Source of the DNA: CAZICM01 sp964537685
GTDB lineage: Bacteria; Myxococcota_A; Polyangia; Polyangiales; Polyangiaceae
Assembly: GCA_964537685.1 (NCBI GenBank)
Contig: CAZICM010000055.1
Coordinates: 1-62,609, forward strand
DNA length: 62,609 bases
Direction of reading: 5' to 3'
Position numbers and translations under genes: made by a program
Part shown: positions 39,715 through 48,339 of the stretch, piece by piece
How the letters are laid out: every line of letters starts with the position of its first letter
Numbering within the stretch: position 1 is the stretch's first letter
Notes under the pieces: generated by a model
Told to the model about the DNA's origin: nothing
What the model saw: only the letters and a program-made list of their open reading frames with translations
Databases searched by the model: none

Positions 39715-42206
39715 CCCACCGGTCTGCACCGGAAGGGCATTGCGATGTTGGCTTTGGCGCGGGCTCGCTGGAAGGCCGTTCCCTAGCCGAAGGTTATGCT
39801 TCCCCGTTTAGCGAGATACGCACGGCGCTGGAATTGAGCGAAGGGTTTATGCTGCTCCCGGTGGATGTTCCATCCCGGGATGTGGGCAGGGCGCTGGCTG
39901 ATGATTTAAACGCGCACGGCATGGAGACGAGACTTCTTGATCCCAGCGCCGAGGAATGGGCCAAGTTGCCAACGCTGTTGCTATCGCTGCCCGCGGGAGA
40001 GCGGGGTCCGCTGCTGGTGCTGGGCCCGCGGGAAAAGACCAAAGAATTGCTGCTGGGCATTCAGCGCATCAATTTAATGCGGAATAGACTGATAAAGCAT
40101 TTAAACAGGCCGCTTTTATGGTGCGGCCAATCGTTTTTTCTAGAAGTGACTTGGGACGGCGCGCCAGATTTCTGGTCGGTGCGGGATATCACTCAAAAGA
40201 TACCGCTGCGCGAGGATTCGCATAGACAGTATACGCTGTGGTGGGATCCATTTGTCCGAAAGCCTCCCCCGGTAAACGAGCTGGAGGCGCGAATTGCGGA
40301 CGCGCGCAGGGCAAACGATAGGCCGAATCTATTGCGGGCATTGCTTTCACGATCGAAGGCGCTGATTGCACTGGGGCGGGCTGGGGAAGCGGTGGATGGG
40401 CTCAATGAGGCCGACCATCTATTGGAAACGCTCAATGTACGGCATTTGCATAGAGCTTCGGAGGAAGCGGAGTTTCTTGAGCTCAAGGTGGATTTAAGCG
40501 TCGTGCTGAAGGGTTTGCCGGAGGCTGAAAATCAATACCAGGTAGCCTTGGAAGCCTATCAGAATTGTGGGGACGACTATGGCCGCGTCCGGGTATTGGG
40601 CAAGCTTGGCCTTGTGGCCCGGAACAACAAGGACAGCGCTTTGGCGAAACAGCGCTTTGCCGAGGCTTTGGATATTTTAAACCGGGTGGGGGACGATCAG
40701 CTTAGGGCAGAGCTGTTGTTGGCGAACTGGAAGGAGCCGCACGACTGGGATGTGGCCTTGCACATCTTTGCGGAGCAAGGAGACGATTGGGGACGGGGGC
40801 GGGCTTTATGCATGCGTGGCCGATACCGGCACGATTGCGATGATTTCGAGGGAGCAGCGAAGGATTTCGATGAAGCGATTCCACCGATGGAGCAAGGCGG
40901 GGATATTGTGGGGCTTGTGCTGGCCTATCATGGCCGAGCAGAACTGACCATCCGCCATCCTGTACACAGCGGCAGATTCCACAGAGATGAAAAGTCAACC
41001 AGCTTATGTCTTGAAAAAGCGATCGAATATGCCGGGCAGATTCGCCATGTTGGTTCATTGATAAAAGCCAGGAAATTGCGTGCAAGGTATCGGAGCGATC
41101 ACAATGATTACGAAGGCGCCCTGGAGGACTACGCTTTTGCGCTTGAGAACTGGCCAGATCCCGAATGGTGGCAGCAGCGAGTCGACGCATATATTGGACG
41201 TCATTGGGTTCATTACGAGCAGGGGAATCACAAGGAGGCCATTGCCGATCTAAAACAAGCGATGGAGCTCAATCACAAAATGAAAGGTATGGATTCGGGC
41301 AACGATATTACGATCTACGCGCGCTTATGTCATATATATGCGGTTCACCTCAAGCAACCGTCCGAGGCCGAGCCCTATCTGCGGGAACTTGAACGGCTTG
41401 TCCAACAATATCCAAATCGAAGTGAACGACGTGCCAGCTTTTTGATGTCACGGGGGGAAATCTATGAAGGGCACTTCCGGGAACAGATGATGCGCTCCGG
41501 GGAGGATGAATTAAGCCACGCCTTGATGATGCAATACCACAGGGAGGCGCTTCGGGACTACGGCGAGGCCCTCGCAATGCTTGGGGAGACAAAAGCTACC
41601 CGGGACATGAGCCTTCTGCATTTTCGCCATGGATCGCTCTATGCTCTGGTTGGGAACTGGAACAAAGCCATTGAAGCCTTAACCCAAGGGCTTAAGAGTT
41701 GCCAGCAAGAGCACAATCTTCCCAGGGAAACAGAAATGCTCGTCCTTCGCGCAGGCGTGTACCTCCGCAAAGGCGCTCTTCAGCGAGCCGCCCGCGATCT
41801 CAACAAGGCCCGGGTCCTTGCGCGTTCTCCCAAAGCCAGGCGAAATATGGGCTTTATTCTGCTGGTCCTTGGCGAATTGGAACTTTGCCGCGGGCACTTT
41901 GCAAAGGCCGCGAGCTATCAAAAACAAGCGGAACAGCTCGGCGCCAAACAGCAAAAGCCCGCACTCCAGGCGATAGCGATCGCGCATCAAGCCCGCCTCT
42001 ACCTTATAGCGGGTTATGCCCACGAGGCTCGTATGCTTGCCTTGAAGGCATTGGAACTGGTTCAGGACACCGATAATCCGGAGGCGATAGCCTTAGCCAA
42101 CCAGATTATCTCGCAGAGTTCGCTGAATCCCAAAGACTTGAGGAAAGCCGTCGCTGAAATGCGTCACCTATTTGTGCGGCGAGGACATGGCCGGCACAAG
42201 GGATAG
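39642..42206 (+). CDS. Large TPR protein paired with the ATPase
   Basis: An 854-residue frame. The N-terminal part, TALELSEGFMLLPVDVPSRD, and PLLWCGQSFFLEVTWDGAPD followed by FWSVRDI match a domain in TPR proteins encoded beside P-loop ATPases. TPR repeats fill the rest, e.g. ALAKQRFAEALDILNRVGDD, DYEGALEDYAFALENWPDPE and NWNKAIEALTQGLKSCQQEH. The start is uncertain: ATG 39642 overlaps the ATPase by 73 bases, while the next ATG (39849) would cut the domain. The pair is probably a sensor and effector unit; what triggers it is unknown. Confidence 0.75.
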   Translation: MVRHPSHGLPRSKGKHEAEAAGPLTHRSAPEGHCDVGFGAGSLEGRSLAEGYASPFSEIRTALELSEGFMLLPVDVPSRDVGRALADDLNAHGMETRLLDPSAEEWAKLPTLLLSLPAGERGPLLVLGPREKTKELLLGIQRINLMRNRLIKHLNRPLLWCGQSFFLEVTWDGAPDFWSVRDITQKIPLREDSHRQYTLWWDPFVRKPPPVNELEARIADARRANDRPNLLRALLSRSKALIALGRAGEAVDGLNEADHLLETLNVRHLHRASEEAEFLELKVDLSVVLKGLPEAENQYQVALEAYQNCGDDYGRVRVLGKLGLVARNNKDSALAKQRFAEALDILNRVGDDQLRAELLLANWKEPHDWDVALHIFAEQGDDWGRGRALCMRGRYRHDCDDFEGAAKDFDEAIPPMEQGGDIVGLVLAYHGRAELTIRHPVHSGRFHRDEKSTSLCLEKAIEYAGQIRHVGSLIKARKLRARYRSDHNDYEGALEDYAFALENWPDPEWWQQRVDAYIGRHWVHYEQGNHKEAIADLKQAMELNHKMKGMDSGNDITIYARLCHIYAVHLKQPSEAEPYLRELERLVQQYPNRSERRASFLMSRGEIYEGHFREQMMRSGEDELSHALMMQYHREALRDYGEALAMLGETKATRDMSLLHFRHGSLYALVGNWNKAIEALTQGLKSCQQEHNLPRETEMLVLRAGVYLRKGALQRAARDLNKARVLARSPKARRNMGFILLVLGELELCRGHFAKAASYQKQAEQLGAKQQKPALQAIAIAHQARLYLIAGYAHEARMLALKALELVQDTDNPEAIALANQIISQSSLNPKDLRKAVAEMRHLFVRRGHGRHKG

Positions 42207-42464
42207 CGATGCCGAGAGGCCAGAGCAGACGCAGGACCCCGCCCATCGCTAAGCATCCAGCTCTCGGAGGACGCTTCATTGGCTAAAAGGCTGATCGATC
42301 TGCCCTGGAAAGCTCCAACCGTCTAAAAAAAGCTGATCGATCTGCCCTCGGGCACCTCTGAACACCCGCCGAAGGCTGAGCCGTCTGCCCTGTCCAGTTG
42401 TTTTCGGCCGCCAAGGGCTGAAGGCCCAGCCTGTTCCAAGCGCCAAGCATTTCAATAATAAAGG
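42207..42464. other. Intergenic region with 42-bp-spaced direct repeat
   Basis: GCTGATCGATCTGCCCT occurs at 42290-42306 and 42332-42348, with similar surroundings, so a 42-base unit is repeated about 1.6 times. The minus-strand frame 42283-42474 is produced by this repeat and is not called. Nothing else is seen in the rest. Confidence 0.55.
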
Positions 42465-42493
42465 TTGACCACATCTATCATCATTGATACGTG
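42465..42493 (+). promoter_or_regulatory. Promoter for the Cys-rich lipoprotein
   Basis: TTGACC (42465-42470), 17 bases, TACGTG (42488-42493), 41 bases ahead of the start at 42535. It shares the TTGACN-N17-TA pattern seen elsewhere in the window. Confidence 0.6.
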
Positions 42494-42534
42494 TGGATTG
42501 CGAAGAACACGGCAGCGATTGAAAGGCGGTTTAC

Positions 42535-43509
42535 ATGACGAAGAACGTGTTGATTGGCGCGGGATTCAGTGCGGCGGCGCTTGTTTTTCTTGCCTGTGGC
42601 GATGCGGAACTGGCGATTCAGGAAGCTTACGACGACTGTATTTCCCGATTGGGCGGAGCAGTCGAGCAACCGAACGGCGGAAGCGGCGGGCAAGACGGAA
42701 AAGGCGGAGCGGGAGGTGTGCCAAATGTGATCATACCTGAGTGCGCGAAAGCCACGGACTGCCCAAAACCTGAAGAGCCAAGATGCGCGGAAGCCGTGTG
42801 TACAAGCGGTAAATGCGGCTTTTTATTTCGGCCGGTTGCCAAGCTTGAATCGCAAATCAAAGGGGATTGCGTTTCGCAATACTGTGATGGTCAAGGCAAG
42901 GTGATGGCTGTCGAAGATCCAAGTGACGTTTACAACGACGGAAAACAATGCACCTTTGATGTTTGTGCGCAAGGTATTGCGAAGCCCATGCATTTCCCCG
43001 ATGGATTCACTTGTCCTGAAACGGGTTTGGGTGTGTGCTATGCTGGCGCGTGTGTGGCTTGCATTAGCGACATTCCAGCAACAGATACCTGTGGCATCGG
43101 CCTTGCGTGCGCCGGAACCAAATGCGTTCCAATGCACTGCTTCAACAGCCTAAAAGATGCGGCGTCCGGTGAGACAGCAATCGACTGCGGAGGTCCGTGT
43201 TTGCCCTGTGGAACGGGCGAAGTGTGCAAGGTGAACGCGGATTGCATTCAAGGCGTATGTGCGGGGAGCTGTTCGATCCCAACATGCACCGATGGCGTGA
43301 AGAACGATGGGGAAACGGGTATCGATTGCGGAGGTCCCCCAAGTTGCAAGCGCTGCAGCGCCGGTGAAGGTTGCGATCTTCCAAGCGACTGCGAAAGCGG
43401 CGTATGCTGGGCGGGAAGCTGCGAGCCTCCCAAATGCAGCGATGGAATTGCGAATGGTGATGAAGACTCCGTTGATTGCGGCGGCTCCTGTCCAGCCTGC
43501 GGGGGCTAA
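42535..43509 (+). CDS. Cys-rich repeat lipoprotein
   Basis: A 324-residue lipoprotein (LVFLACG lipobox). A Gly-rich spacer (GGSGGQDGKGGAGG) leads into repeats with regular Cys spacing: DGVKNDGETGIDCGG, DGIANGDEDSVDCGGSCP and GEVCKVNADCIQGVCAG. The DCGG repeats recur in secreted myxobacterial proteins and are probably metal- or ligand-binding small domains. It is preceded by a promoter and followed by a gap of about 100 bases. The role is unknown. Confidence 0.85.
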   Translation: MTKNVLIGAGFSAAALVFLACGDAELAIQEAYDDCISRLGGAVEQPNGGSGGQDGKGGAGGVPNVIIPECAKATDCPKPEEPRCAEAVCTSGKCGFLFRPVAKLESQIKGDCVSQYCDGQGKVMAVEDPSDVYNDGKQCTFDVCAQGIAKPMHFPDGFTCPETGLGVCYAGACVACISDIPATDTCGIGLACAGTKCVPMHCFNSLKDAASGETAIDCGGPCLPCGTGEVCKVNADCIQGVCAGSCSIPTCTDGVKNDGETGIDCGGPPSCKRCSAGEGCDLPSDCESGVCWAGSCEPPKCSDGIANGDEDSVDCGGSCPACGG

Positions 43510-43615
43510 ACGTTCGCATTCGTCTTTTGAGGCGCGGCTCCCTCTTCCTCCTCCCCTGCCCCATAAATCTTCTTGCCGCGCATTCCCTGGCCATGATATG
43601 AGCCTTCTGAATCCC

Positions 43616-45334
43616 ATGAAACGAAGCCCTTTGCGCCTTCTCCATGCCTTGGCCTTTACGCTGGCTTTTAACGCGCTCGCTTGCGGAGGAGCCTTTCGCG
43701 ATGCGATGGATGCGGGCGATGCCTTTGCTCAGCAGGGCAATTGGGAAGCGGCCACTGCGTCCTATGAAAAGGCCGTGCGCCTCGATCCAGATTCGGAAGA
43801 GGCTCTCACCAAATGGATGGAGGCAAAACGCCGCCTTTCCGCAATTCGCACCCAGGAAAGCAAAACCATGCTGGCCCGGGGCGAAGTGGTTCAGGCGGCT
43901 AGGGCTTCTCATCAGGCGATGGTGCTCGATCCTCAAAATTCAGAGGCAAAAGCGCTGTGGCAAGAAGCTCGAACACGTTCTTTGGCCCAATCTGAAGCCC
44001 TTATTCAACAAGGTAAGCTAGAGGAAGCGCTTCAAATTGCCCAGATCCTGCGTTCGCTCGAACCCCGCGATCGGCAGTTTATCGATCTGGAAGCGCGCTG
44101 TTTCGATTTAATTGCAAACCGGGCTTATGATAAGGCCATGGCCTACTTGTCCAATAAGAAGCTGGGGAATGCGCTGCTTTCTTTTAATGAGGTTGAAAGG
44201 GTTAGGCCGGGATATAGGGATGTAAAGATTCGCCTGGTGGATATTCGAAATCAGCTTGAGGATGAAATCCGGCTGGTCATTCAGGTGGTGCGGACGCCCG
44301 CGGGAGAAAGCAATGGGCCGACGGCTCAATTGGAGGAGGCATTGCTCAGGTGGGAGCCTGATTCCCGGTTTAGACTGAGCATGGCCACCGATCAGCCGCC
44401 CAAGGCAGGCGCTCAATTTGTGCGCATTTTTCCTAAGCTGGGCACCGTAACCAAGACCCATGATGTGGCCAATGTAGGGCGTTCCTGCACGTATGTGTGT
44501 GGGGTGGATAGAGTGGCCAATCCCGAGCATGAAGCGGCGCGAAGGCGTGTGAATGATGCGGAACGCCAGATGAAGACCGCCGAGGCCAATGAAAAGCAGG
44601 CCAAACAGAAGCAGAATGCGGCGGCGCAGGCGTATTCATCGGCCAAAAGCGCGCTTTCGGCGGCGGCGGCCAAGGAAAAGACGGCCAAATCCCAGCTCGA
44701 AACATGCCTTTCCAAGGCAAAACCCGGGCAAACATGCCCAACCGAAGAGACGCAGGCCAATACGGCGGCGAGTGAGCGAATGGCGGCGGAGGCGCGGGAG
44801 CATGAGGCGAGTGAAGCGCTGAGCCGGGCTGAAGCGGAAGCGAGTCAAGCCGAGACAGAGGCGAAGAGTGCCCGGGAGCATTGGAATCGTATGGTGAATG
44901 AGCTTGCGAAGACACCGACGACTGTGCAGGTGGACCGGATTTGTGAGCATAATTATGGGGTTGAGGTGCATACCTTTGGCGCATCGGCGACTTTACAGTT
45001 GCGGGTGCATGTGACGGGCGATGCCGAACCTTCGGGGCTGCCGCCTAAGTTGCTTCAATTTGCGAAGAAGGACGAGACCTTTGCGGCAACACCTGGACGC
45101 TGTGAAGAGGTGGCGGCGGGCGATCTATTGAAAACGCCGACGGATGCGGAGCTCGACGCGGCGGTGGTAAAACTTGGCGTGGAAGAAATTCGAAATCGGG
45201 TGGCATCGTGGTATGGGCTGTATGTGGAGAGCTATAAGTCCGAGGAATCCAATGCGCGGACCAATGGACAAATGGAAGACGCCAACGAAGCCTATATTCG
45301 GCATCGCTTGCTTGGGCCAGGTCTCGCATATTGA
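43616..45334 (+). CDS. TPR lipoprotein with central coiled coil
   Basis: The start at 43616 gives a signal peptide with lipobox ALAC; a start at 43598 is nearly as good, and the frame is open to 43307. Next are TPR-like helices (GDAFAQQGNWEAATASYEKA, QQGKLEEALQIAQILRSLEP), then a coiled-coil stretch rich in Ala/Glu/Lys (AEANEKQAKQKQNAAAQAYS), then a beta-rich end. It probably sits in the outer membrane or periplasm as a scaffold. Its role is unknown. Confidence 0.83.
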   Translation: MKRSPLRLLHALAFTLAFNALACGGAFRDAMDAGDAFAQQGNWEAATASYEKAVRLDPDSEEALTKWMEAKRRLSAIRTQESKTMLARGEVVQAARASHQAMVLDPQNSEAKALWQEARTRSLAQSEALIQQGKLEEALQIAQILRSLEPRDRQFIDLEARCFDLIANRAYDKAMAYLSNKKLGNALLSFNEVERVRPGYRDVKIRLVDIRNQLEDEIRLVIQVVRTPAGESNGPTAQLEEALLRWEPDSRFRLSMATDQPPKAGAQFVRIFPKLGTVTKTHDVANVGRSCTYVCGVDRVANPEHEAARRRVNDAERQMKTAEANEKQAKQKQNAAAQAYSSAKSALSAAAAKEKTAKSQLETCLSKAKPGQTCPTEETQANTAASERMAAEAREHEASEALSRAEAEASQAETEAKSAREHWNRMVNELAKTPTTVQVDRICEHNYGVEVHTFGASATLQLRVHVTGDAEPSGLPPKLLQFAKKDETFAATPGRCEEVAAGDLLKTPTDAELDAAVVKLGVEEIRNRVASWYGLYVESYKSEESNARTNGQMEDANEAYIRHRLLGPGLAY

Positions 45335-45389
45335 TCGCCGAGGACAACAAAAGGCTATGCGTACGCGCTGAACGTGATATGAATGGGCC

Positions 45390-45818
45390 GTGGTTAAGAT
45401 TTGCACACGATGTTATGTGGTGTGGGCGGGCGGCTTTCGATGTGAGGAGTGCGGCGGTCCGCTGGTGCACACATCGGATTTAAAAGCAAAAGATTTGCCC
45501 GAAGCGGTATGGCGCAATCAGCGCTTGGATTACGGGGCCCGCCGCGGGATGATTTTTAGGTTTATGGGTATCTTTGCGGGCTTATTTGTGGCTCTGTTCG
45601 GCCTGCGGGCCAGCGTGGCCCAGCCTTCTCCATGGTCGTGGATCGGCGCGATCGCTTCGATTGTGGGCGGTATTGCGCTGTGGTGGTTCATTCATGTGTC
45701 GGCCGATCGGGGTGTGCGGATTTGGATTTTGCGCAGCGGTCAATTGCGCAAGAAAAAGCTTGCGCGCGCGCTGCTGCATCAGACCGTTTCGCCCTCCAAG
45801 CGATCTTCCGAGTCTTAA
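45390..45818 (+). CDS. Zinc-ribbon membrane protein
   Basis: Read from GTG 45390. The first 21 residues form a zinc-ribbon-like pair, CTRCYVVWAGGFRCEECGGP, followed by two hydrophobic segments (FMGIFAGLFVALFGL and WIGAIASIVGGIALWWFI). The tail is basic (GQLRKKKLARAL). It is 55 bases after the TPR lipoprotein and just ahead of the next gene. The family was not recognised. Confidence 0.75.
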   Translation: MVKICTRCYVVWAGGFRCEECGGPLVHTSDLKAKDLPEAVWRNQRLDYGARRGMIFRFMGIFAGLFVALFGLRASVAQPSPWSWIGAIASIVGGIALWWFIHVSADRGVRIWILRSGQLRKKKLARALLHQTVSPSKRSSES

Positions 45819-45827
45819 TCGGCGGGT

Positions 45828-46793
45828 ATGCCGGACCTACGTTTTATCGCGCCCGCATCGAGATCCGCCGCTCAGACGATCGCTCTTTCCCGGCTGTTAT
45901 TTGAGCGTACCCAAAAAGACGGCATCATTAGGCTCGCGGCATCGATTGCGACCGGTCCAGCCTTAATTTTGGGTTCGCTCGAGCGCGCTGGATGCGCTGT
46001 GAATCTCGCGCAGGCAACTCGGTATTCGGTGCCTGTATTGAGGCGAGTGACATCGGGCACGGCGGCTTATATCGGCGGAGAATGCCTGTGGTGGGCGCTC
46101 GCGCTTCCCAATGTTTCGGCGCTCTTTTCGGATGCAAAGCCCGAAACCTTGCTGAACCGCAATGTGAGGATTTGGCTGCGCGGCTTGAAGCACGCGCATT
46201 TGGCGGCTCATTATTTCGGGCGGGAATGGGTCAGCCTTCAGCATTCGCCGGCGCTGCTGCTCGGTTTTGAATGCAGCAAGCAGGGCGCTGTACTGATTGA
46301 GGCGCTATTGGGCGTGGATGAGCCTGTGGCGCTTCCCGATAGGCTGAAGACCGAAGGAGAACAGCAGCTCGATCGCCTTCGGGGCAAGACCTGCGCTGCT
46401 CTTCGCGGGATTTCCTCGGCATCGGGGCAAATGCTGTTCGATGCGGTGCTGCGTTCCCTCGCCGAGCAAGCGGGCGATACGCCCCAGTTGGAAGAAGAAC
46501 CGGGCGATGCGGAGAGGATGGCTGTTATGCCAAGCCCAATTCAAGATGCTTTTGATCCAATACCTTCAGGTTGCAATACACTGATAAATACAAATATTCC
46601 GATTGGATGGCTAGAAGCGGCGGGTTCAGGCGAGGCGGGTTCGAGAATGGCTTGGGTGGGCGGAGACGTGATGGCGCCTTCGTGGGCAATGCGTGAAGTG
46701 GCTATTTCAGGGGAATTCAGCGAAACGATTCCCATCTTGGGCGCCACATCAAAGGATATTTTAAAATTATTATTTAATGCGAGCCGACAATAA
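45828..46793 (+). CDS. Hypothetical protein with distant lipoate-ligase-like pattern
   Basis: A 321-residue soluble protein. VPVLRRVTSGTAAYIGGECL resembles the ligand-loop region of lipoate/biotin ligases, and GREWVSLQHSPALLLGFECS and GAVLIEALLGVDEPVALPD follow in a comparable order. The catalytic Lys region was not found, so activity is doubtful. It begins nine bases after the zinc-ribbon gene, possibly as one operon. The assignment is weak. Confidence 0.55.
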   Translation: MPDLRFIAPASRSAAQTIALSRLLFERTQKDGIIRLAASIATGPALILGSLERAGCAVNLAQATRYSVPVLRRVTSGTAAYIGGECLWWALALPNVSALFSDAKPETLLNRNVRIWLRGLKHAHLAAHYFGREWVSLQHSPALLLGFECSKQGAVLIEALLGVDEPVALPDRLKTEGEQQLDRLRGKTCAALRGISSASGQMLFDAVLRSLAEQAGDTPQLEEEPGDAERMAVMPSPIQDAFDPIPSGCNTLINTNIPIGWLEAAGSGEAGSRMAWVGGDVMAPSWAMREVAISGEFSETIPILGATSKDILKLLFNASRQ

Positions 46794-46800
46794 ATCTTTT

Positions 46801-48135
46801 TTACTTGGGCGGCTCGGTGACAACCGTTCCAGGCTTGGCCGACCACTGCCAATTGTCGATTAAGGTCAGCGAATCGACATTGCCGTCGCTCGAGTCATAG
46901 GTCACGAAACGAATCTTAAAGGTTTTGCCAGGCGACACGGGGGCCGTCGTGCGCAGCCAGCCGGTCGAGCCGTTGGACCAGCCCGCGATGGTGTCCTGAT
47001 CGAAGGGTGTACCCTGCAACAGGGCTGCTCCAAGCGTGCATGTGTACGACACCGCATTGGGATTGCCAGGAGGCGCAAGGCAGGGCGGACCGCCGGGGCA
47101 GCCGCAGGACTCGAGAAATGCCGCATTTACGCTGATAGGATTGCCTCCAGAATCGAAAGAAATATTTCCATCGAATTGGTTGGGCGGAAAAGGATCCATA
47201 ATAGCGACGAAGAAATCGTTGAAGTTGGTGCAGATATATTGAGGCCATTCCCAGGTGAAGAAGTGGAAATCAAATTTCACCGCCTGAGCATTGGTGGGCG
47301 CCTTGATTTCAACTTCCAATCCTGTCGCATCATGAGGCGTTTTGGTCGTAACGCCCGGGCACGCGGGGCTTTCCTTGGGAAATCCAAAAGGTGCGTTGCT
47401 CACATAGTTTTTATCGAAATTGCGGTACACAAATTCCGCATCGCCTTCTTTGCGCGCCGTTCCAGAAGAGAGCACCAGCATGCTCTTGCCCTCCTGAGGC
47501 ATATTGGCGGGGCCATAGTCGGGCAACACCGCATGACCCTTATGGAAATTGGCGGCTTTTACAGGATCGAGCGGGGGCAATGTACCATCAGCCAGGGTCC
47601 ATTGGGCTCCCACAACAAACTTGCACAAGCCAATGGCCTTGGCCGCTTCTACGGGATCTTCGGTATTTAGCGCGATATTGTCGTCACAGGGCGGATCGAG
47701 ATTATCGATATTCCCATCGCAATCTTCATCGACCGGGGTTGGTAGATTGCCCATACTATCCGGCTCGGCAATGACCTCGACGGCACCCGGACTCACAGAG
47801 GGATCGCAATCATTGCAGTCCGGCGGGTTGTCTTGTTCGGTGTAGCCGTCTTTATCGTGATCATCCGAGGGCGTATTGCCATCACAATTGGTGGCCTGCC
47901 CGCCGGCCCCACCCGAACCGGTCGTTGGATTAAAACCTCCGGCCATACCAGAAGAGCTCGAGCCGCTGGCTGCACCGCCCGCTCCACCCTGACCGCCTGA
48001 ACTGGAGGATGCCTGTGTGGAAGTGTTTTTTGGGGGGTCTTTCGCAGCGGGCGAACAGCCCTCTGAAATAGCAGCAACCCCTAACAATACGCCCAAGAGC
48101 CCACAAATCGTGCGTGCGGGATGATTCATAGCCAC
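46801..48135 (-). CDS. Choice-of-anchor L-like lipoprotein with MopE-type acidic motif
   Basis: A lipoprotein (signal to SEGCS). A Ser/Gly-rich spacer follows, then DHDKDGYTEQDNPPDCNDCDP, a repeat-like DxDxDG metal-binding motif of the MopE type (given in part). A large beta-rich domain carries KFDFHFFTWEWPQYICTNFN and DFFVAIMDPFPP, as in choice-of-anchor L proteins, and ends in a C-terminal Pro-rich tail. It is probably surface-exposed. The start may be at the second Met (48129). Convergent with the plus-strand gene before it. Confidence 0.82.
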   Translation of the reverse strand: MAMNHPARTICGLLGVLLGVAAISEGCSPAAKDPPKNTSTQASSSSGGQGGAGGAASGSSSSGMAGGFNPTTGSGGAGGQATNCDGNTPSDDHDKDGYTEQDNPPDCNDCDPSVSPGAVEVIAEPDSMGNLPTPVDEDCDGNIDNLDPPCDDNIALNTEDPVEAAKAIGLCKFVVGAQWTLADGTLPPLDPVKAANFHKGHAVLPDYGPANMPQEGKSMLVLSSGTARKEGDAEFVYRNFDKNYVSNAPFGFPKESPACPGVTTKTPHDATGLEVEIKAPTNAQAVKFDFHFFTWEWPQYICTNFNDFFVAIMDPFPPNQFDGNISFDSGGNPISVNAAFLESCGCPGGPPCLAPPGNPNAVSYTCTLGAALLQGTPFDQDTIAGWSNGSTGWLRTTAPVSPGKTFKIRFVTYDSSDGNVDSLTLIDNWQWSAKPGTVVTEPPK

Positions 48136-48339
48136 CTCAGTTCAATCGTGAAACAAGCCGGATTAAGGGTAGAAGCCTACCCGAACGGCATGCGGACTGT
48201 CACCTATCCCGCAGATTTCGGGCGGTGCGGCGACAACATTATCGTTGGTGGGAGGGAAGCGTCGAGGGAATCGCTGAGAGGGAATCCTACAGGGCTGCTG
48301 CGCAGTGCAGGATGCCCTCTGAGGCGAGGCAGAGCGAGC

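Noticed and set aside
42283..42474. Minus-strand ORF of 63 codons
   Set aside because: It is created by the 42-base repeat and has no start site.
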